Positions 37,059-44,873 of a stretch of 44,873 bases of DNA are shown one piece after another (the first letter of the stretch is position 1; each line of letters begins with the position of its first letter). The notes under the pieces were generated by a model. That model searched no databases. It saw only the letters and a list, made by a program, of their open reading frames with translations, and had not been told where the DNA came from. The translations under genes and the position numbers were made by a program. Origin of the DNA: Saccoglossus kowalevskii (lineage: Eukaryota > Hemichordata > Enteropneusta > Harrimaniidae); the NCBI RefSeq assembly GCF_000003605.2, contig NW_003118930.1:600381-645253 (forward strand), read 5' to 3'.

Positions 37059-40000
37059 GTAAATAAGCTAGCTTTGTCCCGTTTCAACATTGGCAATACG
37101 ATGTTATTAAATGATAAATATATGCAAAACGAGGGCGCTGTTCAACTTGGTGTGATGTTTGGCTTATCGGGAGCATTGCCTTATTGACCGCATTATTCAA
37201 GTGCCACATATATAAGGTTATTGCCGCACGCGCGCGCTCTCGTGTCTTCGTATGTGAGCGTACACGCGTATGCGAATAGTTGTTTTTTCAGCCCTGATTT
37301 TTGGAAAGAATAGAAACCTGAAGACAATATAATAAACTTCAAGCAGAGGATTACTTCATTAGTGTCAGAATATTTTTATTGGATTCTATTGCAGGATATT
37401 TAGCAAATAACCTAACATATTTCTAAGAATTCGGATAACCAACAGTTTTTATTTACTGTCCTTATTCTTATACTGTTGAAATATAACCTTTAGCCCTTTA
37501 CAGTGTCCTTTCTTGCGATATAGCGTGTTTGCAGTGCTATAGCATCTTGGTATGCTTTTCTGGAATTTAGTTTAGGGAAGTGCGAGCCAGTCACGTTTTG
37601 CACTGCAAAATACTGGTAATTATACATACCATCACATCCACCGTAAACCCCGTAAAGTAATAAATTGATTCATTTGCATTCCAGATTATTAAGTTTTGTG
37701 CAATTTCCGCTATTACTAACGCCAATTTGATTGAAATGAAATTATACACACGAGTGCTGTGATATAAGTACTGGTTTCTGAGCGGTCTTGATACGACATA
37801 TTAATTCAGTGGCACATTTTACACCCTTCATTAAAGGCGAGTCGTTAATTAACTCCGAACCTAACGGTTTTTTCTATTTGAAACATTGTACTATAAAAAT
37901 CTAATATATATCTTTCTCTTTTTTTTGTTTGAATTTCAAAGTTGTGTAACGTATTTGTTTTGTTTTTGTGTATTGTTTTTTTCCGATTTTTGTCAGTCAT
38001 TTGTTCTGTGTTCATGCACTTGTAAATTTCCCTATGCGACGTTGGCTGGGTGTGTTATTTACATAAAAATACACTGGAATTCGCTAGGCCCTCTAATTAG
38101 AACCAATAATTTGCCAAAGCCGGTGAAATTGAACTGATGGAGATAAAGTCCCTTACAGATACGTTTTTTTTTATTCATTTGATCTGCAAAAATAAACAAT
38201 ATTGTACAGCGCGTGCACAGTGTTTGTTTTGTTGTTAGAATTACGAGTGCATTCTTATTATATTCATCTTTGTGCGTGTGCCAGGTAAATATGTGTGTAC
38301 TGTTTGGCAGGCATAATGAAAGCATTGATAACAACACTAGCTGGAAGGTTTGAGGCTGTATATTTCTTACGGTAGGTCTAAAAATCACCTGTGGTTATTT
38401 CAATAGTACAGGGGAACATTCATTTCGCACCAAGTGTAGTCAAATGCAATCCACGCACAAAGAATGCAATCTTTTTTTAATTAAATTGCGATGTATATAA
38501 TCTACGTATGAATAATGTATTGGCATAGTAGAATTTTCAATGTATAAAACAAAAACAAGGACCAGTGTGAATTTATAGTAATGAATTGATAAATAATATG
38601 ACCGATTTGATACTTATGTATGTTCTGATTTCAGAACATGGATTCGGACCATAAGGATTGTTTGCATGTTTCGACTTTAGAAACGAAAATAAGTAGTAAT
38701 TTACTTGCACCAGCTCACTGAGCTTTCCTGAGTAAAGTTTATGTTAAAATTACTAAATCCATAATTTATCTGCAACATTACCTTCAGAATGCGATGTAAT
38801 CAACTGTATCATCGCCATCTCTGGACAACACGTGGTGTGGAATAAATACCGACGAATAACACCGCCGCCTAACAATAAGACACCATACTATGTAGATATC
38901 ACAGTTGATCACATGATAATGGTAATTATTTTACTTTATTTAATATCTTTGTGTGTGGCGTTTTATACATAAACTTAAATCGAGATTGTCATTACTTTAT
39001 AACGAGCATGCAGTTACTTTTGAATTCTCAGTAACCCAACATAACTTTGTAATTGAAAGCACCGACAAACAAGTTTGGGCGTCGAGACAAACATTAGTGA
39101 AATGCGGTTGTTCAATTAGCGTATATAATAAGCACTGTTCGTTCAATAATGTTGATGCAAAGAATACAGCAAAATCATATTCGTGTACTGAGTAGTTGAG
39201 TTTTTGATGAACACAGTATATGGAAGAATTTATCAACTGGAGAGCGACACGAGCGTCGTCATCGCGCGCCCTTTTGTTGTTTTTTTCTGCATTTCGTCAT
39301 TCGTTGATGGCGTTGTTATTGACATAGTTTGATATATGTTATATAACGCATGAGAATATGAAGCCTAATTTGTTATCAACTATTAATCTGTTGAATTCAT
39401 GAATTGCAGATTAAAGGCTGAGCTAGCTATATTACGTACGTGTGAATTAGATGATCACTTTCCGTAGTAGTAGGTTTAGAAGCCATCGTCTATGTATAGA
39501 ATTTGTGATCAGCGCCGCTAATTCCCTGCCTTTGAATTGATTTGTTTCTGATTTAAACAACGTAACAACATGAAATTTGGTAACGGGATCACGAATATAT
39601 TTTGGTATCAATTATGGCTATTTATGACCTGTGAATTTCAGATTCACATCAATTTTAAACAATATACGCTCACTGCAATGACAGCAGAGAAGGGAGACAA
39701 ATGTAAAAATATCCCACACATGCGAAACTCTTATGCTATAACAATAGTATTTGAAATAACTAATTAAGAATATTAGTTTGATAACAAATCTGTTTACGTG
39801 ATGGTTAATCTAACATTGGCCTAACCCTTTGAGTTTCAATGAACACAGCTGGTTAATAGTATTGGTCGCAGGTGGCGCTATTTTTGCTTCATGCATCTTA
39901 TATCTTCAATGGCTTAAACTAATTAAAAGGTTAGCATATGTTCGCTGGTTCAATTGTTTGACCTCAGTACACAGACTGAAACATACATTTTACTCATACA

Positions 40001-40628
40001 TGTTATATACCATAACAAAGATCTTGTTTCAAAATTTGAAAAATATGCCATTTGTTTAATTTATGCAAATAAAAAGTCACGTGATCACAGGAATAAGCGT
40101 AAATGAGTAAAACGGTTAATGACGCAATTAATAATTAGCTTGCAGCACGACTGAATATATTTTTTTATGTCAATATTATTATTGCGTTCATGATGTTTAG
40201 AAAGCGCCTTATTGTGGGCTGTTATCTCATCATATTAGCCATATCAATTCGAAGTATTATATAACTTTCTATTCTAGCATTGGCAGATAGGGGTCAACGA
40301 CCGCTGTAAAAAGAGAAGTGAATTCACCTGGTAGAGTTGTGCTGATGACAGGATGCTACACACCTTGTAATTTAATAATTTACTGATAGAAAGAAAACGC
40401 CGTACGATGATGGTAATAATGACTGGGCATGATGCCTGTCATAATAGTCAAAGCATGCCTGTTCATAATTAGAAGCCTGTGAGTTCGGTCGTCGTTGTCG
40501 TTTATTCATTCGGCATTATCATTATCTTCCTTGACAGCATCGTGGTGGCAATTTTAGAATTTATTCATATCATTTGTGAGGGCGTACTTCAATTCAAAAC
40601 GCACGTGCTTTTGTTGACAATGCTATCT
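37059..40628. other. AT-rich non-coding DNA
   Basis: No supported gene was found. A CG-alternating patch (ACGCGCGCGC) lies near 37228. The open frames on either strand lack motifs. Confidence 0.5.
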
Positions 40629-41385
40629 TCTTGGTTGCCAGTGATCAAATTTCTGTCACAATATCATTCTAGAGGCTGCATCAGAAGCAACAAGCTCAGG
40701 TTTGTCTGATGCACAAATTTGGAGTCTGGGAAGATGGGAATCAGATGCATTTAAGCTGTACACCCGTCAAAATGGGAAATGTTAGTCAAAGTACTAGCAT
40801 TGGCAGTAGTTGTTTCCCAAATGTCATGGTTGAGCCAGCATGGGCAGCCCTTATCTCAACCCTGTGTGTTATGTAATTGTCTTTGTGTGGGGTTAGCACA
40901 ATGCGTGTCTGGTGTCATGATTTGGTCTCACACTCAGTGATGTTAAATTTGTGATTTGTTCAACATACTTGATTTGCTACTTTTAGTCAATAGTTTAAGA
41001 ATAACTGGAGATGTATTCAAGGGTTATGATATTGTTAATAACATTGTCGTTTATTCGAACGCAAATATTTAGCCAGTTGCGTTCCTTCTTCAGACAAATA
41101 GTTAGCCTTAGTGCGCCATCAACAGTGCTGAAATGCGTAGAGTGACGTCGCTCCTGGAGGTGCGTTGTTTGATGTCACTTCTCGCCAAGGCAGATGCCAC
41201 AGAAATGTAAGTATATTTTTTATTGCAGTAAATTGTTTGGATAATATTAATTCCACCACCCCAGCCACCCATTCTTTGACCACACACTCAGTGACGTTCG
41301 CTAGATTTGCTACTTTTAGTCAAGAGTTAGATATTTTAAGAGCACTTTATAGTTTATTCAGGTAACTGGATATGTTACGTTGTGT
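40629..41385 (+). mobile_element. Decayed tyrosine-recombinase element (Ngaro/DIRS-like), 3' part
   Basis: The frame through 40666-40767 reads like the end of a tyrosine recombinase. It has a GLSDAQIWSLGRW block followed by DAFKLYTR, which matches the conserved C-terminal region around the catalytic Tyr in Ngaro and DIRS-type elements. Directly downstream are direct repeats (40929-41014 and 41283-41376) sharing an identical 20-mer. That is in keeping with the split direct repeats these elements carry after their coding region. The copy is an old, broken, 5'-truncated fossil. A Crypton-type recombinase is the main alternative. Confidence 0.5.
40929..41376 (+). repeat. Direct repeat pair, 354 bp apart
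   Basis: The copies at 40929-41014 and 41283-41376 share CACACTCAGTGA, an identical GATTTGCTACTTTTAGTCAA and a TAACTGGA-like 3' word. A perfect 8-bp inverted repeat (GAACGCAA / TTGCGTTC, 41057-41084) lies between them. Confidence 0.7.
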
Positions 41386-41753
41386 TCAAAAGATCTCTTA
41401 ATATATTGTTTTAATAACCACAGCCACAACTGGGGTATTCGAATTAGGATAACTCAGTTATGGTCCCTTACCAGCCAAATACAAATGTATTTGAAGGTCT
41501 ACATGGGTTCCAGGCACAAATTTGATTTAGTCATACATGATTAATAAATTGGACCATTGCTTATAAATCATCATCATCTTCGGCAGCCAAGGACCATTTA
41601 TTCAGCCGAAGCCTCAACATTAACCCTTGGCAGATTTCACCACGATTTACTATATGTCGCACGCCCTCAAACGATTATAAGATTCACTTGGGCTCATTTG
41701 CATTACCCAATTAGAACTCATGAAAGAAACGACATCATTTAGTTAGTAAGTCC
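41386..41753. other. Non-coding sequence between element fragments
   Basis: No feature was identified. The sequence may belong to one of the neighbouring decayed elements. Confidence 0.35.
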
Positions 41754-41789
41754 ATGGTAAAATCAAAGACACAAAAGAAGAGTGTCTTT

Positions 41790-41965
41790 GGTAAAATTAA
41801 AAATGTTTTGCTAGTCTTTTGCTCTGTGGACGAGTTTACTGACTGTCAAAGAAAAGCGCTTAGTGCTGCATCTGATGGAAATGATGTTTTTTTGCAACGA
41901 AACCGGATCGGGCAAGTCGATTTGTTATCAGTTTCAACAGTTTTGTCTGTTTACAAAAACACGGA
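41790..41965 (+). pseudogene. RecQ-type DEXH helicase fragment
   Basis: Translation gives a motif-0-like FTDCQRKALSAA, then GNDVF, then in the neighbouring frame TGSGKSICYQ, which is the Walker A motif of RecQ helicases (usually TGxGKSLCYQ). The switch of frame falls at a run of seven T (41887-41893), so this copy carries at least one frameshift or a sequencing error there. Nothing resembling helicase motifs Ia to VI follows, so only the extreme N-terminal part of the domain is present. Multicopy RecQ-like sequences are common in invertebrate genomes, often in repetitive DNA. A transposed or decayed copy is therefore likelier than a host RecQ gene. Confidence 0.45.
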
Positions 41966-42126
41966 TTGCACAAATATTTAGACATTTCATCGTCTTCATT
42001 CACTTGCCCACAAACAATTTTCAATGTTTGAATAACACATTTTGGAAACGTGTCAACGAATATAGACCTTCTGTTCTTGACTATCGGTGAATCAGCGCAA
42101 GGCCTACACGTCACCCTTGTTTTAAT
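41860..42126 (-). CDS. Possible exon with ZAD-like zinc-binding domain
   Basis: The minus frame is open from above 42200 down to 41860. An acceptor-like site (TTGGGTCATCTCAG) would start an exon at 42126. The peptide has CRPC near its start, a SIFVDTFP block, VNEDDEMSKYLCNPC about 45 residues later and a KLLKL helix. This C-x2-C...IF...DD.......C-x2-C pattern matches the ZAD treble-clef zinc-binding fold, usually an N-terminal dimerisation module of zinc-finger factors. The left end overlaps, antisense, the RecQ-like fragment, so the true exon probably stops near 41950. It lies 170 bases past the GPCR stop on the same strand and belongs to a separate gene or element. Chance similarity is possible. 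Confidence 0.35.
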   Translation of the reverse strand: MKTRVTCRPCADSPIVKNRRSIFVDTFPKCVIQTLKIVCGQVNEDDEMSKYLCNPCFCKQTKLLKLITNRLARSGFVAKKHHFHQMQH

Positions 42127-42369
42127 CTGAGATGACCCAAAACGTTCATATTTATGATACTGCAACGCTGATTGGTGGCGCCAGCTCCTTGGCGCGCCCA
42201 ATCAAATGACTCAATTTAACTGCAGTGAAATACAGCTTTTCCTAACACGATCACGCACGTGCGATTCGCACGATGATATATCATATTTACACAGTAAACG
42301 TTAAATTTACATATTATCACTATACCGATGAGTGATAGGCCAACCTGGCTGTTACAACACACAAAATAT

Positions 42370-42618
42370 CTATACCGTTTTGATGGTAGCCGGAATCTTT
42401 TTATTTTTTCCCTGTGTGGTATTATTCATATTCTTCTTAGACTCCGTCTTTGAATGTTTATTGCAGGTGGTTAGAAGTTGTCTTAAGCTGGAAGTTGAGA
42501 ACGATGAAAATGGTTCTCTCGTTGTTCGTCGCCGTAACCTGTTTACTCGGGTAATATTTGTATACTGCCTACCATTTCTCGTTGATCGACGAGAGCATAT
42601 CATGAACCGCATATCGTT
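42370..42618 (-). CDS. GPCR terminal exon: cytoplasmic tail
   Basis: This exon has 82 codons plus TAG. A clean acceptor (TTTCATTTTTAG) precedes AAC GAT ATG, so the spliced reading is NEKFR then NDMRFMICS. That is a normal amphipathic helix 8 ending in a Cys suitable for palmitoylation. The tail is basic (RLRRRTTR) and then Ser/Thr-rich (FSSFSTSS), as expected for GRK phosphorylation and arrestin binding. It ends in a Lys-rich segment. The last three residues, KTV, do not make a class I PDZ ligand because the -2 position is Lys. The exon was placed by frame, phase and helix-8 fit rather than by sequence homology of the tail, which is poorly conserved in this family. Confidence 0.78.
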   Translation of the reverse strand, partial: NDMRFMICSRRSTRNGRQYTNITRVNRLRRRTTREPFSSFSTSSLRQLLTTCNKHSKTESKKNMNNTTQGKNKKIPATIKTV

Positions 42619-44258
42619 CTAAAAATGAAATTCAGTGATAAAATAATCTATGAAAATACAACTTTGGGCATCATTTCGTTACAACACATGCGACTGTTTT
42701 TTTTTATAATATAGCTTCGCTAGTAACAGTGCATTGCATTATGCCATTCCTACATAGTATTCACAACAATGGTACACAAAGCATATAAAACACAGTAATG
42801 TTCAGAACGAGCATTAATATTCATATGTATTCATTAACATATATATTACAGGTATGTATGAGGTGGAATATAACTCATGTGTACATTGGATATCACCGTT
42901 TTTCCTAGTGTATGTAGGGACATGGAGGTTACTTTGATTTAACAAGTGATGCAGTGTATCCTGTGGTCAAATTTCATGACGCAAAGCAATTCCAGTGGCT
43001 CCTAAATAAGTGTGTGTGAGCACAGTCCCTCTATCGCTAAAATATAGTTCATTTCAATCACCCCAAATGTCAAAAACGAAACATTTCTGGGTAAAAGTAT
43101 GAGAATTTGTTGCGAAAATTATGTGAAAAAGCCCGAATTCCAGCGACGTGCCTTTGTCAGGGAAGGAGGCCAATTCACACCTAATGCAATAGCCGTTTCC
43201 ATACTGGAGATGGAGGGACTGTGGCGTGAGTGTTTATATACTCACCCTAAATTTCTCATTCATAAAACAGTAGATGAAAGGATTAACAAATGTGTTTGAC
43301 ATTGCAATCCACAGTAACACGGCATTGACTCCTCGAATGGTATCCTGTTGCTTGAGATCTCTATGTAAACGCTGTATGATATTGAACACGTGTAGAGGCA
43401 TCCAACACAATGCAAACATCAGAAGCAACACCACTAACATTTTAATAACCTGTCGAACGAATTTGGTTAATTTGCAAGAATCGTTAAGTAACGGAGACAT
43501 AGCAAGAACACATACGACATCGTTTGCCTTTTGCCTTCCTGTAACAAGCATGTTTTCTTCTAGCTGTAACTCAAAAACTGTGTGACGTATCTGATTTTAT
43601 TGATGTACAGAGACGGTACGGATAATTCTTCGAAATGTCTTAACTAGCCATAGCAATTTTACTTAAAAATCAATTGAATTTACCATTTCGGTGTTAGGGC
43701 GGGGCTATACAGTGTATAAACGGTGGTATGTATGGAATTCGGTAAACGTTAGAGCAGGAATAACCGTAATGTAATAATAACCATCGAAAAATAATTGATC
43801 AAGAAATGTATTGCAAACATGTGCATAGTATGAACAATATATAAACGAGATCTTACTTTTCGCTTTGACCTTTGGTTTGAAATGTCTCTTGCTTCATCTG
43901 CGTTGCCTGGCAACTTTCGTCCCCACAGCTTGAACCCAACAGTGATGTATGTATAGCATAGAACCAGTAGGGGGAGGAAATACGTAACACACATAACAAA
44001 TACTTCGTAGATAGCAGAAGACGTCTCAGTTGGCCATCTCTCACTGCACGAGTATAAGAATTGTCCATCCCAGTAGAATTTCTTTGTTTTTCCCAACACC
44101 AGCTGCACTATCCCGGATACTATTGATACCACCCATATTACCATTATTATAATAACATTTCTGTATTTCGAGGCGCGTATTTTTAAAGGGTACACTATTG
44201 CGTAATATCGATCGATTCCTATAGCAGTCAACGTATATATACTGACACATACGGTTAC
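42370..44258 (-). CDS. Neuropeptide GPCR, class A, tachykinin-receptor-like (3' three exons)
   Basis: Three minus-strand exons (44258-43857, 43449-43246, 42618-42370) are separated by introns of 407 and 627 bp. Both junctions are phase 0 with GT/AG borders, and the last exon ends in TAG. Together they encode about 284 residues from mid-TM3 to the C-terminus of a rhodopsin-family receptor, with DRY, the TM4 Trp, an extracellular-loop-2 Cys, the TM5 Pro, CWMP in TM6 and NPFIY in TM7. The loop-2 text CSERWP, the segment LWGRKLPGNADEA after TM5, and NEKFR after TM7 resemble tachykinin receptors, with some orexin and NPFF/QRFP likeness. Such receptors sit in the plasma membrane and couple peptide binding to G proteins. 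The N-terminus, TM1, TM2 and the conserved TM3 Cys are missing from the window, so this is a partial gene rather than a broken one. Ligand and exact subfamily are inference. Confidence 0.88.
42619..43245 (-). other. GPCR intron after helix-8 start
   Basis: A phase-0 intron with a GTGAGT donor and a TTTCATTTTTAG acceptor. A plus-strand frame here (43099-43299) is a shadow. Confidence 0.75.
43246..43449 (-). CDS. GPCR exon: TM6, TM7, start of helix 8
   Basis: This exon has 68 codons. It follows an acceptor (TTCGACAG) at 43452-43450 and starts with VIKMLVVLLLMFALCWMP, which is TM6 with the FxxCWxP toggle motif. A short loop 3 follows, then TM7 with NPFIY and the helix-8 start NEKFR. The donor AGG|GTGAGT at 43245 is strong. 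Reading past it meets a stop after three codons, which confirms that the coding sequence leaves by splicing here. A single exon for TM6-TM7, ending just after the NxRFR/NEKFR motif, is as I recall the layout of vertebrate tachykinin-receptor genes; that comparison is from memory. Confidence 0.9.
43450..43856 (-). other. GPCR intron between ICL3 and TM6
   Basis: A phase-0 intron with GTAAGA at the donor and TTCGACAG at the acceptor. Confidence 0.85.
43857..44258 (-). CDS. GPCR exon: TM3 to third intracellular loop
   Basis: This exon has 134 codons in phase 0. It opens after an acceptor (CCTGTAG) with VTVCVSIYTLTAIGIDRYY, which is the inner half of TM3 ending in the DRY motif. TM4 follows (about residues 36-58, with the usual Trp), then extracellular loop 2 with the Cys of CSERWP that normally bonds to TM3. 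TM5 contains FLPLLVLCYTY with the conserved Pro and Tyr. The exon ends in a basic stretch (SKRK) directly before a strong donor, GTAAGA (43856-43851). The loop after TM5 (LWGRKLPGN) is the segment that most resembles tachykinin and orexin receptors. The first coding triplet is set by splicing; an in-frame TTG at 44231 is not a start. Confidence 0.9.
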
Positions 44259-44873
44259 CTACAGGATTAATATACATTTTGTGTATCAGTGATTGCACTG
44301 CATGCCTGTTATCCGATTATAACATCCACGTAAATATAATAATAATACAACAAAAAAAACTGTTAATTGGAAAATGTAATACAACTTTGTTACGCGCTAA
44401 TGTTATATGCAAATTTTAACGCGCCATGCAGACACACCCTATTATAGTAAAATATCCCAAGGGTTGAAACGCGCCAGGACTGTGGCATGAGCACAACTGT
44501 AAAGCCGGTGGGCATTTAATTTGTTCATGAGATGCATTAATAAACAAGAAATGCTGTGCGCGAAATTTAAATCCGGCGAGTGTAATCTCCGACGCGACGC
44601 AACTTCAATGAACCAGTGACTCTTCTGTAAAATGTTTTCTACTTCAAATGTCGTTCGCGTTGCTCTTCGAGATCTTTCTAATGAAAGTAATCGAAATAGC
44701 AGCAGCACAACTCATGGGGAAATTGTTTACTTCTGATCATGTGACACAACAATATATGAGTCATTCTTCGCGATAGAGGTCAAATATCGCAACATCCGGT
44801 TTCCGGCTTTACGGCTGTGCTCCTGCCATGTCGCTCGATCGCAATGAGTTTTAATTTGACAAATATTCAAGTG
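44259..44873 (-). other. Upstream intron of the GPCR
   Basis: It precedes the TM3 exon. Neither a TM1 nor a TM2 segment is visible on the minus strand to the window edge, so the 5' exon or exons lie beyond it. Confidence 0.5.

Noticed and set aside
42370-42381. C-terminal IKTV as a PDZ ligand
   Set aside because: The -2 residue is Lys, so it is not a class I motif.
42332-42622. 96-codon plus-strand frame with a hydrophobic start
   Set aside because: It is antisense to the GPCR tail exon, which fits by splice phase and helix-8 sequence.
43274-43585. 103-codon plus-strand frame
   Set aside because: It is a shadow of the GPCR TM6-TM7 exon.
43902-43914. Exact X-box GTTGCCTGGCAAC
   Set aside because: It encodes the LPGN residues of the GPCR third intracellular loop on the minus strand, so codon choice explains it.
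1-44873. tRNA, rRNA, snRNA genes, CRISPR arrays and bacterial operon features
   Set aside because: No B-box-containing cloverleaf, ribosomal sequence or regularly spaced identical repeats were seen on either strand.

Overview
This window is AT-rich animal genomic DNA. It has intron-interrupted genes, GT/AG splice sites with pyrimidine tracts, a peptide-type class A GPCR, short non-autonomous DNA elements and large non-coding spaces. A marine invertebrate is the likeliest source, and a deuterostome such as a hemichordate would fit, but no marker here names the species. A 349-base run of N (21742-22090) is an assembly gap.

Two protein-coding loci are well supported. On the plus strand, 26494-28050 is a 518-codon terminal exon of a Ser/Pro-rich, largely disordered protein that I do not recognise. 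It is followed by a 3' UTR with two AATAAA signals. Its upstream exons must lie to the left, and several weak first-exon or internal-exon candidates are listed as findings. On the minus strand, three exons (44258-43857, 43449-43246, 42618-42370) join in phase 0. They give TM3 to the C-terminus of a neuropeptide GPCR of the tachykinin/orexin/NPFF branch, closest to tachykinin receptors by eye. The exon or exons for the N-terminus, TM1 and TM2 are not visible and are probably beyond the right edge.

The rest is mostly intron or intergenic DNA with repeats. A pair of MITE-like elements with inverted ends and TTAA borders lies at 5609 and 24971. A 300-bp higher-order tandem repeat occupies 16739-17680, flanked by a 10-bp direct repeat. 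A diverged 150-bp dispersed repeat occurs at 20657 and 24388. A 31-bp tandem duplication lies at 14317, and a degenerate 44-bp array at 32046. Between 40.6 and 42.2 kb is a mosaic of old mobile DNA: the 3' part of a decayed tyrosine-recombinase (Ngaro/DIRS-like) element with direct repeats, a RecQ-type helicase fragment, and on the opposite strand a ZAD-like treble-clef zinc-finger exon. The left 4 kb is compositionally different and looks like an old, broken mobile element.

Regulatory-looking sites include two exact RFX X-boxes (6972, 16075), two exact GTCACGTGAC palindromes (8251, 9968), two exact CRE octamers (9858, 10504), and promoter-like first-exon candidates near 8.3, 12.5 and 37.0 kb. 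All of these are motif-level inferences. No tRNA, rRNA, CRISPR array or bacterial-type feature was found.
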